A stretch of 64,000 nt of DNA. Source: Bacteroidetes bacterium 43-16. GTDB lineage: Bacteria > Bacteroidota > Bacteroidia > Chitinophagales > Chitinophagaceae. A program made the position numbers and the translations under genes. Below the pieces are notes generated by a model. It did not search any database. It worked only from the letters and a program-made list of their open reading frames with translations, and was not told the origin of the DNA. Below are positions 1-9,800 of the stretch, one piece after another. The stretch is from contig MKTB01000003.1 in NCBI GenBank assembly GCA_001897525.1, positions 62,001 to 126,000 on the forward strand, written 5' to 3'. Every line of letters begins with the position of its first letter. The first letter of the stretch is position 1.

Positions 1-232
1 CATACATTACCTGTGTGCCACTTTGGATAATTGTTGCAGATTCTGCTTTAAAATCTTTAAAGCCATCTGAAGCTAATGTTGCTTTAACAGCTTCCGGAAG
101 TTCGTCTAAAGTGATTGCTTTTTTAGCATCCTGAACTCTTTCCTGAGCAACTGTTGTTACGTTTGCATTAACTGCTGTAGACATTCCCAAAACTAATGCT
201 GAACTTAGCATTACTACAAATAATTTTTTCAT
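1..232 (-). CDS. Small exported protein, 3' end cut by window edge
   Basis: About 77 codons are visible from an ATG at 232, running off the left edge. The N-terminus is a clear signal peptide: MKKLF, a hydrophobic stretch, then a likely cleavage after residues reading VNA. The mature part begins with a short charged helix and a segment reading DELPEAVKATL followed by KDFKAE. This pattern of a leucine/proline/valine motif and a following Asp/Lys-rich stretch is common in small periplasmic proteins of Bacteroidota, some of them PepSY-like, but I cannot assign a family from this fragment. No neighbour on the same strand suggests a role. Confidence 0.75.
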   Translation of the reverse strand, partial: MKKLFVVMLSSALVLGMSTAVNANVTTVAQERVQDAKKAITLDELPEAVKATLASDGFKDFKAESATIIQSGTQVMY

Positions 233-415
233 AATTATTTCCTTTTTTTTGATTTAAAACATTGTATAACAAGGATATGTATTACCAAGACCATGCCAGA
301 AGGCCTGAAATATGTTATGCACTGAAAATCAGGGAATAAGAAATAAGTTTTGCCTGCCATTCACATAAGTTTATGTTGAAAACATCAACAGATAGTTGCG
401 AAACGGGTACAGGAA

Positions 416-2854
416 TTAAGCTTTCAGTATTTGCTCGATCTCATCTATAAGGTTGATAATCGCTTGTTTATCATACATTCCTTTGCGCAATTGCAATTCC
501 TGTATGCGCGCCTGCCGGCCTGTTGCATTATAGCCCAGTTGAGAGAGGCGGGAGGCCAGTTTATGGAAAACCTCAGATAATTGCAAAGTATCTTCTGTAT
601 GATTGTAGGCCTGGAGCTGGTCCAGGTCTGAGCGGGTCTCTTTGCGGAACAGGGCCAGGATATGATCGCCTTCAACAAGGGGCTTTGCTTCCTGCTGAAG
701 CACCTGCTCTTGCAGATCAATCCCTATGGTACGTAGCAATTCTTCCACTACAAATGGCTTTCTCACCAAAGCTTCAAAGCCGGCAGCAAATATATCGCTG
801 ACCTCTTCGGGCAAGACCTGCGCGGTGAGGGCCACAAACTGCACTTCCTGCTCGTCCTGCACTTTAGCTTTCATTATTTTCACCAGTTCCATGCCGGAGT
901 ATTCCGGCATACGGATATCCATGATCACATGACTGAGCTCTGGCGGTATTTCTTCTGCCAGCAATTCTTTTGCGCTGTAAAAGATTTTATACCTGACCTG
1001 CTGTTTTTTCAGCACCTCGGCACAAAGCTCCAGGATAAAACTGTCGTCATCTATCACCCACACTAATGTGGGCGGGGCTTTCACCCGTCTCTGCTGCAGA
1101 TCTTCCAAAGCCGCAGGGTTTGTGTCCTTTAAGGCATAAGGTATCGTGACGGAAAATGTAGCGCCTTTATGGGGCTCGGAGGCCACTTCTATGCTTCCGC
1201 CCTGCAGCTCTACCAGTGCTTTTACGATGGTAAGGCCCAGGCCGCTCCCCTGGCTCAGTTGTTCTGAGGGGGCTTGTTCAAATTCATTGAATATGCGGCG
1301 CTGGTCATCGGGCAATATCCCGATACCGGTATCTTTTATTTCGAAGGTATAGTGTACCTGGTCTTCCTGGTAAACCTGGCTGATCTTGAGTCCTACACTG
1401 CCTTGATTGGTAAATTTAACGGCATTGTTCAGCAGGTTAAGCAAGATCTGCTTTAAACGGAAGGGATCTCCATAGATTATTTGCTGAGGGTCCAGTGCTG
1501 CCAGTGTTTTCTCGAATACCAGGTTTTTTCTTTGTGCCTGGATGGCAATAATATCGACGACTTGCTCTACAACGGACAATAGGTTGAATGGCTTGGAGGT
1601 AATGACAAATTTGTCGGAATTGATGCGGTTGAAATCAAGGATCTCGTTGACGATATGCAAGAGGTGTAGCGAGGACTGGTGCACCACTCCCAGGAACTGC
1701 CTCTGGTTCTGTGCATCTTCTTCGCGCTGCACCAGTTCGGTATAGCCGATAATAGATTGCAGGGGGGTGCGTATCTCATGGCTCATGTTGGACAGGAACT
1801 TTTGCTTGATCCGGCCGGCCTCATCGGCTTCCTCTTTAGCCAGGATCAAAGCTTTACGGTAGCGGTTGCTCCTGGCAATATCATTAAAGATAAGGGCTGC
1901 CAGCACAATGCTCAATATAACAAAGGAGATGAGCAACACCCTGTTGGTCTGTAATCCGGAATTGATAATGTCTGCGGCCTCTTTATTGTTAGCATAGTTG
2001 TCTATCCTGGAAGCGCTTTCGATCTCGTTCAGGGTAAGTAAAAACTGGTTGATCAATAAAGAACCTGCGGTATCCAGCTGGATGCGCTTGGCATTTAATT
2101 GTTTCAGTTTTTGATTACGGGTGGATTCTATTGCGCTGATGGAGGCACTGAAGCGGGTAATGGCCTTATTGTCTTTCTGCAGCAGCTGTGTATCTACGGC
2201 TATTAATTTCTCTTCCTGGGTCTGCTGGGTGACAGTGGGTTCCACTTTCACGGATTCTTTTTTGCGTCCCCATAATTTATCCCAGAAGTTTCTTTTCTGG
2301 GGCTCGAGGGTATCTTCACGCATTACGGTAGTGGTGGTCACGGACTTTACTTCTTTCAGCAATTTTGAAGATTCCGGCTGGCTGATGGCGCTTTCTTTAT
2401 TGATGAAGCGGGTGAGCCGTTTCACCTGGTTGCCTAAGGTATCATTTCCTTTAAAGTCATCGTTCAGTTTAGCATATTGCTCAAAAAGCATTATTTTCTT
2501 GGTCAGCAATTCTTTCATGAGCACAATGCGTGCAGCCTGATCGGGATTTACACTTACGAGGGTATTTAAACTATCCAGGTCTGTCCCTATCTTTTCGGCA
2601 TGATTAAAGAAGGAGTCCAGCTCCTGGCTGTTCAACCGGACGCTTAAGGTCCTTTGCATGATGTCCAGCTTGATCACATCTTTAAAAATGGTATTGACCA
2701 GGGCCAGTGGCGGATAGGGATCGGATAATTTACGTACGGGTTCTGAGATCTTTTTAAAGTTATATTCCGTTAAACGCCAAAATAAGAGAACGACTATGAG
2801 CGCTACGCCCAGAGTCAGGGTAATTTTCAGCAACAGAGAACTTCTATACTTCAT
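416..2854 (-). CDS. Membrane hybrid sensor histidine kinase with C-terminal receiver
   Basis: An 812-residue two-component sensor. Hydrophobic helices at about residues 8-26 and 308-328 enclose a roughly 280-residue extracytoplasmic region that looks largely helical. The HisKA box reads NMSHEIRTPL with the phosphoaccepting His at 359. The HATPase part shows the N box (NLLNNAVKF), G1 box (DTGIG) and G2 box (GSGLGLTIV). A receiver domain follows, beginning VWVIDDD with the phosphoacceptor Asp at 646 in MDIRMP. About 110 further residues form a helical end that could be a degenerate phosphotransfer domain. No regulator or DNA-binding partner is adjacent, so the output is unknown. It is a separate unit from the kinase at 3107-4963, from which a palindromic repeat divides it. 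Confidence 0.9.
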   Translation of the reverse strand: MKYRSSLLLKITLTLGVALIVVLLFWRLTEYNFKKISEPVRKLSDPYPPLALVNTIFKDVIKLDIMQRTLSVRLNSQELDSFFNHAEKIGTDLDSLNTLVSVNPDQAARIVLMKELLTKKIMLFEQYAKLNDDFKGNDTLGNQVKRLTRFINKESAISQPESSKLLKEVKSVTTTTVMREDTLEPQKRNFWDKLWGRKKESVKVEPTVTQQTQEEKLIAVDTQLLQKDNKAITRFSASISAIESTRNQKLKQLNAKRIQLDTAGSLLINQFLLTLNEIESASRIDNYANNKEAADIINSGLQTNRVLLISFVILSIVLAALIFNDIARSNRYRKALILAKEEADEAGRIKQKFLSNMSHEIRTPLQSIIGYTELVQREEDAQNQRQFLGVVHQSSLHLLHIVNEILDFNRINSDKFVITSKPFNLLSVVEQVVDIIAIQAQRKNLVFEKTLAALDPQQIIYGDPFRLKQILLNLLNNAVKFTNQGSVGLKISQVYQEDQVHYTFEIKDTGIGILPDDQRRIFNEFEQAPSEQLSQGSGLGLTIVKALVELQGGSIEVASEPHKGATFSVTIPYALKDTNPAALEDLQQRRVKAPPTLVWVIDDDSFILELCAEVLKKQQVRYKIFYSAKELLAEEIPPELSHVIMDIRMPEYSGMELVKIMKAKVQDEQEVQFVALTAQVLPEEVSDIFAAGFEALVRKPFVVEELLRTIGIDLQEQVLQQEAKPLVEGDHILALFRKETRSDLDQLQAYNHTEDTLQLSEVFHKLASRLSQLGYNATGRQARIQELQLRKGMYDKQAIINLIDEIEQILKA

Positions 2855-2907
2855 GTAAGATAAAGGTAAGGCAATTTAATTATTTTGAAACGGCTGCAAA
2901 AGACGGG

Positions 2908-3029
2908 GTCTAAAAAGTACTATTTCGACTGTAGTATAGCGGCATGGAGCAATCTAAACGTCAAGTATTTATACTTGTGAGATTGCTCGACTTCATTATA
3001 TTTCGCTAGAAATGACGCGCTTTTTAGAC
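2908..3029. repeat. REP-like imperfect palindrome, 122 bp
   Basis: The stretch is bounded by a perfect 10-bp inverted repeat, GTCTAAAAAG (2908-2917) and CTTTTTAGAC (3020-3029). Nested inside are a 9-bp arm pair GAGCAATCT/AGATTGCTC (2947-2955 and 2980-2988) and a 7-bp pair CAAGTAT/ATACTTG (2962-2968 and 2971-2977). It also carries TTTCGACTG and CTCGACTTC segments of the kind found in dispersed intergenic palindromes of Bacteroidota (from memory). It fills the gap between two same-strand kinase genes and could act in transcript ends or as a mobile REP-like element. Confidence 0.6.
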
Positions 3030-3106
3030 ACTCTCCGGTATTTCTGAAGATTTCTTCAATGGCTTTACAGCATGAATTCATGCCCATTGAATGGATATGC
3101 ACTTCT

Positions 3107-4963
3107 TCATCTCAAAGGAACCACGATCTGGATCGCATAACCATCCGGATGATGGCTTTCTATGCTAAATTCGCCGTTTACCAGGCGCACTCTTTCTTTC
3201 ATATTATTCAGGCCAATACCCGGAGCAGAGCTTGCCCCGGTTTGCCATCCTGCACCATTATCGCTGTATTGGATAGTCAGCTTATTACCGGCTTCTGTAA
3301 AGGAGATATCTACCTGGTCGAATGTGGCATGTTTAATGGAATTGGTGATACATTCCTGCAAGACTGCCTTGAGCTGGGAATATTGGTAATGGCTGATGAA
3401 GCGGTTTTCTTTCAATTGCTCTTTGATCTCGTAATTGAATACATTCAGCGCTTTCAATTTTTTCAAAGTGGTTTCTGTTTCTTTGACGAGGCTGCCTATA
3501 GAGTGCAGTTCATCAGACTTGAGGTCATGGGAAAGGCTCCTGATCACGAACATCATATTTTCTATATGGCTTTCCAACTCGGCCCTCATATGTTCATCCT
3601 CTCCTATCACTTTACAGGACTTGGCCAGGGATTTGGCATAGAGCAGTGCCGGCCCCGTTTCATCATGGATATTACGGGCCATATTCAGTTTAAATTCGAG
3701 GAATTTTCGTTTTTGTCTTTGCCTGATGTACAGGAAAATACCGATCCCTAAGATAACCAGGAATAAGGCCCCTAAGGATACGCTCCAGATCAGCTGTTCT
3801 TTCCGCTTATTTTCTACAGCGGCTTCGTTCAGCATTAATTGCTGCTCTTCTGCTTTGGCCTGGGCATACATCATTTCATTAATATCTTTCACCAGTTGGG
3901 TATGGGTAGAGTCCAGGTATTGTACCGCATTGCCCAGTGTATCGGCGCTTTCCTTATATTTCCCGAGGTTAAACAGGTATTTGGCTTTAAACTGCCCTAC
4001 TGCAAATTTATTGTAGGCGGAGCCATCATCTTTCCTCATTTTCTCCAATGCGGCAAGGTAGATAGCAGCGCTATCATTCACTTTTTGTTTCAGGAAATAG
4101 GCGACTTTCCGGTCGACTATATTAAAGTAAATATAGTCTTTCAGGTAATCCGGTACCTGCTCATCCAACAGCATGGCTTCCATCATCCTGAATACCGCTT
4201 CCTGCAGCTTATTATCTGCCAGTTCTTTTGCTTTGTAATTCAAGGCTAAGGTCTTGTTGAGCCGTATAAAAGAAGAGGCTTCAAGGTCGGATGGATATAG
4301 CTTCCGGACAATATTTCCGGCCATATCGAGGTATTGCTCCACCTCGTGGCCCAGCAGGGTATCTTTAAGGGTATAGGCGGCTTTAGCGGCATGGCTCAGC
4401 AAGGTAGAGAGCTGGGCCAGGTCTGCGGCTTTTGTGCTATCTTTTACGGCACGATTCAATAATTCGGCTATTTCATGTTTTGCCCCCAGGAATAATTCCC
4501 GCGTTTTATGAAAAGAGTTCTGGTCATTGTAATAACCCATTTCAATGGTGAGTGCCGTGACGGAATGTTTATCGGTCAGCTCCTGCTCCAGCTTGCCTAT
4601 TTTCTCTGCATAGTAAAGCATTTCCCCGTTTCGCCCGGCCATCTGTGCCTGGTTGCTGAAGATCGCATAATAGGTCCTTTTCTGGTCTTCAAATGCCGGG
4701 TCGCTCCAGATCACTTTTTTATAGCGGTCCAGCAGGCCTAATAATTCTTTCTGTTTAAAATGGACTCCCATGGCATTCAGGGCGCGCATAGCCGCATGAA
4801 CGGTATCCAGGTATTTACGCCCGGACAATTTACCTTTTTCAAATGCCTGGTCGATTTTAAGGAGGGCGATCTTTGCGGAATCTTTACTGTCAATAGCGTA
4901 GCTATATGGAGGAACTGCTGCACACAACAGGAGCACAAAAATGACTTTGTAAATTTTGTTCAT
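3107..4963 (-). CDS. TPR-type sensor histidine kinase, NarX/LytS-like core
   Basis: 618 residues. A signal sequence (residues 1-23) is followed by a roughly 360-residue helical region of the tetratricopeptide type, then one membrane helix at about 390-411. The kinase core begins RNIHDETGPALL with the likely phosphorylated His at 433. This short dimerisation helix belongs to the class that pairs with LuxR-type regulators. The ATPase part shows a N-box-like segment (ECITNSIKHA), DNGAGW, and a late GIGLNNMKERV motif. It carries no receiver. The nearest candidate partner is the LuxR-type regulator at 14262-14939, about 9 kb away, with two T9SS-secreted proteins between them; the pairing is an inference. 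A promoter with good spacing lies upstream on the minus strand. Confidence 0.88.
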   Translation of the reverse strand: MNKIYKVIFVLLLCAAVPPYSYAIDSKDSAKIALLKIDQAFEKGKLSGRKYLDTVHAAMRALNAMGVHFKQKELLGLLDRYKKVIWSDPAFEDQKRTYYAIFSNQAQMAGRNGEMLYYAEKIGKLEQELTDKHSVTALTIEMGYYNDQNSFHKTRELFLGAKHEIAELLNRAVKDSTKAADLAQLSTLLSHAAKAAYTLKDTLLGHEVEQYLDMAGNIVRKLYPSDLEASSFIRLNKTLALNYKAKELADNKLQEAVFRMMEAMLLDEQVPDYLKDYIYFNIVDRKVAYFLKQKVNDSAAIYLAALEKMRKDDGSAYNKFAVGQFKAKYLFNLGKYKESADTLGNAVQYLDSTHTQLVKDINEMMYAQAKAEEQQLMLNEAAVENKRKEQLIWSVSLGALFLVILGIGIFLYIRQRQKRKFLEFKLNMARNIHDETGPALLYAKSLAKSCKVIGEDEHMRAELESHIENMMFVIRSLSHDLKSDELHSIGSLVKETETTLKKLKALNVFNYEIKEQLKENRFISHYQYSQLKAVLQECITNSIKHATFDQVDISFTEAGNKLTIQYSDNGAGWQTGASSAPGIGLNNMKERVRLVNGEFSIESHHPDGYAIQIVVPLR

Positions 4964-5143
4964 GGTTGTTCATCTTTTGGGTTTCTGACCTGTGCCAGGG
5001 GGCCCTGCAGCACAGATAAATTACTTATGTGTTTAATGACAAAACCCAATATAGCCACTACAATCCGTCCGGGAATGAAACAATGTGTCCATCCCCTAAA
5101 GGGCTTTTATTGAAGGTATAAGATAGATAATAGGTTTGAATCA

Positions 5144-5174
5144 CAAACATACATACAAGCATTTATATCCGCAA
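5144..5174 (-). promoter_or_regulatory. Bacteroidota-type promoter for the TPR kinase
   Basis: On the minus strand a TTG (5174-5172) is followed after exactly 20 bases by TATGTTTG (5151-5144), matching the known Bacteroidota -33 TTG and -7 TAnnTTTG pattern. It would give a leader of roughly 175 bases before the kinase start at 4963. The rest of the gap 4964-5359 holds only the hairpin at 5289-5320. Confidence 0.5.
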
Positions 5175-5288
5175 GTGCTTATAAAAATTTAATCTTATCC
5201 CGAAGATATTCATTGTAGGAACAATGATTTTCGATGTACAGATCCCGGCAAAACAATGCAAAGGCTAGCTAAGACTTAGGGTCATCAA

Positions 5289-5320
5289 TAAAGCTTCCTC
5301 TATATACAAAGGAAGCTTTA
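5289..5320 (-). terminator. Hairpin downstream of the T9SS protein gene
   Basis: An 11-bp perfect inverted repeat, TAAAGCTTCCT / AGGAAGCTTTA, with a 10-base loop. It lies 40 bases past the stop of the minus-strand gene at 5360-6634. There is no long T run, so it may be a weak terminator or an RNA-stabilising stem. Confidence 0.5.
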
Positions 5321-5359
5321 TCCTGAAGCAATAATACCCTTAAAAACGGGTTGACTCAT

Positions 5360-6634
5360 TTATTCTTTAATCACTTTAAATGTACTGATAGCGGCTTCTT
5401 CATTTATTATTTGCAGATAATAAACCCCTGCAGGTATGGAAGCCATATCGATCTGCGCAACTGGTGTCGTCGCCTTTCCTTCTCGAACTGTTGCGCCATT
5501 GATGTTGATCAGCTTTATGGTACTATTACCGCTCAATCCATTGATGGAGATGGTGGAAAGAACGGGGTTAGGATAAATGCTGATCGAAGTATTTCCGGTG
5601 CCAAAACTGAGGGTCTGTACTTTACTGTATTCCTGATGGCCATCCCGGTCCAGCTGGCTCAGCCGATAGAAATTTATGCCCTCCAGCGGTGTGTCATCTT
5701 TAAAACTATAAGGCAATTCTGAAGTGCTGTTGCCACCGGTTGCCCGGGAACTAATAAAGCCGATAGCATTCCATTTTTTACCGTCAGAACTTCGTTGCAG
5801 CTCAAAGCCTTTAAGGTCGCGCTCATTAAGACTAACCCAGTTAAGCTGTGCAGCAGCCCCTTCTTTTTCTGCAGTAAAATATTTAAGAGTCACCGGTAAT
5901 GGGTTTATACTAAGCGCTGGATCAAAACCATCAAACAGGTAATATACGCCCTCTGCATTGCTTAGGGAGCTGGCCCCGGGCCTGAATTGCCCAAAGGTCA
6001 TATATTCTTCTCCTCCTGCTGCGGTGTACTGCAGGGTTACCTTTACCCAGGTATTACGTGAAGCGGCACCGTACACATCTGTATTACTTGCCGGTACCAT
6101 CACTCTGCCACTACCGAAGGTATTGACGATGGAGCCATAGTTAGAAGATCCGGTTTCTGTATTGGCATTTGCAGGGGCTGTGGAAGAAAAGACTACGCCT
6201 ATAAAGCCCTGTTCTGCGGCCGGAAGATCTACATAGCTGAGTATCGGCATCATACCGGCCGGGGAAGCGCCGTATATGTGCGCGGTGTAAAAGGAGAAGG
6301 TATAGGTAAGGCCTGCTACCAGTGGAGTAGAAAGATGATTGGTCAGGTATTCTTTGTAATTCACTACAGGATTATTCCGTAATTCCATATAGCCTCCCAC
6401 AAAGCCGGAACCGCTGTAAGCACTTATATGGCTGGCGATACTAAAGCCACAGCTGTTAAAGTAGTCAGATGTACCTGCTGTAGGCCGTATCCAGTCTGTA
6501 GCCCTCAAGGCATAACTCAGATTGGTCTGCTGCGTGGGGCAGGAAGAATAGGTCTCAAAATCCGGGTTGGAAATATTCTGAGCTATTGCTGTGGCACTTA
6601 CTAAAGTGGCGAGTAGTGTAATGATTGTTTTCAT
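5360..6634 (-). CDS. Secreted protein with T9SS type A sorting tail
   Basis: 424 residues with a signal peptide (cleavage likely after residue 19, AIAQ). The N-terminal part starts NPDFETYSSCP, a form seen at the start of many secreted Bacteroidota proteins with a jelly-roll or carbohydrate-binding-like region of about 200 residues; no catalytic motif is recognisable. From about residue 245 comes PVTLKYFTAE, a fibronectin-like pre-tail segment (GFELQRSSDGK), then the sorting tail SIYPNPV to FKVIKE, which in this phylum directs export and surface attachment by the type IX system. The same tail layout ends the neighbouring 2078-residue protein, so the two may be co-exported. Exact function unknown. 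Confidence 0.85.
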   Translation of the reverse strand: MKTIITLLATLVSATAIAQNISNPDFETYSSCPTQQTNLSYALRATDWIRPTAGTSDYFNSCGFSIASHISAYSGSGFVGGYMELRNNPVVNYKEYLTNHLSTPLVAGLTYTFSFYTAHIYGASPAGMMPILSYVDLPAAEQGFIGVVFSSTAPANANTETGSSNYGSIVNTFGSGRVMVPASNTDVYGAASRNTWVKVTLQYTAAGGEEYMTFGQFRPGASSLSNAEGVYYLFDGFDPALSINPLPVTLKYFTAEKEGAAAQLNWVSLNERDLKGFELQRSSDGKKWNAIGFISSRATGGNSTSELPYSFKDDTPLEGINFYRLSQLDRDGHQEYSKVQTLSFGTGNTSISIYPNPVLSTISINGLSGNSTIKLININGATVREGKATTPVAQIDMASIPAGVYYLQIINEEAAISTFKVIKE

Positions 6635-6776
6635 GATTATGTTTATACTTGCTTTATTATAAATGTAGGCTGCATTACAGGAAATATTAATATTTACAGT
6701 AATACCTGATATAGCTTAGCGTATAAGTTGAATGCCTTCCTGGTTGGTGCTCCAGTTTAGAATGTAGGGATAATAT

Positions 6777-6825
6777 AAAAAACCTCCCGTGCGATCTGTC
6801 CTGTAAACAGGAAGATGCCGGGAGG
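6777..6825 (-). terminator. Intrinsic terminator after the giant secreted protein
   Basis: Read on the minus strand: an outer stem CCTCCCG/CGGGAGG (6783-6789 and 6819-6825), an inner stem ATCT-TCCTGT/ACAGGA-AGAT, and a run of six T after the stem. It lies about 75 bases past the stop of the minus-strand gene at 6900-13136, as expected of a rho-independent terminator. Confidence 0.8.
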
Positions 6826-6899
6826 CCTAAGTAAGAACAAAACCTTACAATTGTTCTTTCAAAATGTGATGATTGATTGGTAACATCAATCGATAGCTA

Positions 6900-9800
6900 T
6901 TAATCTTTCATTACTTTAAAGGTATTTATGATTCCCTGCTCGTTTACCAGATGGATGAAATACAATCCTGAAGCAAGACCTGCCATATTGATCTCTTGTC
7001 TTTGTGTTCCGGCAGGTACTTTAAGCGTTTTCAGGACCTGTCCGGTGCTGTTCACCACTTTGATGCTGCAGGCTGTATACAGGCCATCAACAGTGAGGCG
7101 GCTGCTTACCGGGTTTGGGTACACCTTAATACCTTTTGCCAGATCAAAGACTACCATGCTCACCTGGCTGTAATTATCCTTACCGTCTAAGCCGACCTGC
7201 TTGAGGCGATAGAAGTTTTTACCTTCCAAGGGGGCCTTATCGGTAAAGGCATAATCGATCCTTGTATTGCTGTTACCACCTGTAGCACGGCTGGCAACGA
7301 AGCCTATATGGTTCCAGTGTTTACCATCTGCGCTACGCTCGATCTCAAAGCCTTTGTTTTGCTGTTCTTTTGCGGTACCCCAGCTCAGGAAGGCCTCGCT
7401 GCCCTTAGCTTCGGCGGCAAAGTACAGGAGAGTAACCGGCAATACGGTAGATATGGTAGAGGTAGAAGAAACATATACAAAGCTGCTGAATGAATTGATA
7501 TTATGGAACTCTACATAGTGCACACCATTTTCTATTCCGGATGCTGCCGGGGTAAGGGCCACGGCTTTACCCGGGTTAAATATCCCGTCGTTGAAAATGT
7601 CGGTTAACACGCTATCAGCATTACCTTCATATTTAAACCAACTGTTGGTCATGCTGCCCGGTACAACGCTTGCATTCATTTCATCTACGCTATAGTATAC
7701 TCTTACTTTACCGGTAGATAATGCGCCCACATTGTTATTGGTCACTGTAGTGATACGGGACATCAATTTAGTGTTCCTTGTACCATCATTATACTCAATA
7801 CCTTCAGGAGTGATGGTCAATGCCAGATTGTTCAACTCTGTAGTGGTAAAGTCTGCCGCTGCAAAAAGTTTCTGAGTGGCATCACCGGTTTTATGGAAAT
7901 ACCTCCAGGCTCCTACATTACAGCTATTATCATAAGTAGTTGTAGATTCTTCTACCGCCGGCAGATAAACGATACCATTATTCAGCGGTGTTAATTTGGC
8001 AAATGTGAAATAGCTCATGCCATTAGCAAATGTGTGCAATGCTTCATAATCGGTACCATTTACGGTAACGGGCACCACTGTAAGATTAGTGGTGAACGCA
8101 GCGTCATCGGCAAACATAATTGCATAGGCACCACAGGCATCACCTACAGGTAATGTGGTAGTACCTACAGAGGCTACCGGGAAGCGGATCAGCATATCCG
8201 ACAGTACGCCTGTATTCTGTACTTTCCAGATACGGTTCATGCGACGTGCATTGTTGGTACCGCCTTCATAGTTAAATGCAGTGTATGTCGATGCAGTATT
8301 CGTCATTGCAACCGTATTGCCATTATCTCCCCACATCAGGAATTGCCCGTCATTCAGGCTATTTGTATTTTCCTGGTTAGAGGCTGCGATATCGCCCAGT
8401 CCCATGATCACCTGGTTATTGGCATTGGTATGCTGGCTGCGGCTCTGCTTTTGATGCAGGGCTGATCTGAAATCATTACCTACACCGGCCACATTATTAT
8501 AGAAGCCTGCATTGGTGCTTGCATTCCAGAACACAACATCCTGGGAACTGGTGTAATTATTGGTATTATTTAAGGTGATACCGTATTTGATCGCCAGGTA
8601 AGCATCTACCTTATTACGTTCTGTAGCCGTGATCGCACCATTTCCATAGATGATCACTTCCCCGATATTTCCTGTAAATCCGCCATCATCGCCACTACTT
8701 CCTGTGCCGCTATTTGCCCCGAAAATATGTCCCCCGGTTATGGCACCTCTGGCAGAATGTGTACTGGCCGTTCCTACAACAGACCCATTCACGCCTTTGC
8801 TCATATCCAGGTTTGTAAATTTATGGTACATAATGCTTGGCGCAGTAGTCAGGAAATTCACATTACCGGGATTAGTAACGACTAATGATCCTCCTGTATT
8901 ATCCCTCCTGGCAATATTCCCGTTTGCGTATAAACCTGGCTGATCCCAGTTATTCCCGTTCAATGTAGTATTATTCATACCAATATTAAAATAACGGGTT
9001 CCGGACATGCCTTCTTTGGTCATGGTGAACAGGTCAAAGCTTAAAGAAGAGACTGTAGGCACTTCAATATTACCAATTTTCTGATCTGCAGCTGTAAAGT
9101 TGACACCAGGATTGTAGTTGAAATAGGTGGCATCTCCTTTCTTAAACTTAGGCAGATCCACATCGCCTATCCTGGTTGAGATCACACCTGCATTAAAGTC
9201 TGCCCAGCTGGTCACATCTGTACCATCGCCATCAGATTCCGCATCTGCATCGGCACGGTACCATTGACTCAGGTTATTGGTGACACCACCCGGCCCTTGT
9301 ACAAAGGCGGCAAAGGTAAAGTAGCTGCCATTACTCAAAGTCACATCTGCATAAGCATATTCTTTACCGGCAACCATTATTGTGTTGTTCATATCTGTAA
9401 CCACATCGCTGAGGTCGATTACGGCATCGCTACTTTGTACCAGTTTCAGGTTAGCATAACCTTTAGCCCAGGCTACACGTACTGTGCCTACAGCAGCGGT
9501 ATTCTGTACTTTCCAGATGGCAGCAAAACGATTGTAAGACAGACCGCTGATGTTACCAAAAGCCACAGAAGGTGCTTTAGCCAGTCCATTATCGCCCCAT
9601 ACCAGGAACTGCTGATTGGCCAGCATATTGGGATTGGTCGCATTATCATTGTTTAATCCTGAGGTACTGATCAATACTTCTTTGGCAGAGTTGATGCTCC
9701 AGGATTGTTTCTGGTTGAGTGAACCATTATCATCACGGGCAATACCTGCGATATTGTTGTTATAGCCTGTATTGGTCGTAAGATCCCAGAAGGTGGTCGT

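Noticed and set aside
2121-3751. Long plus-strand frames opposite the two kinase genes
   Set aside because: They are antisense shadows of strongly supported minus-strand kinases.
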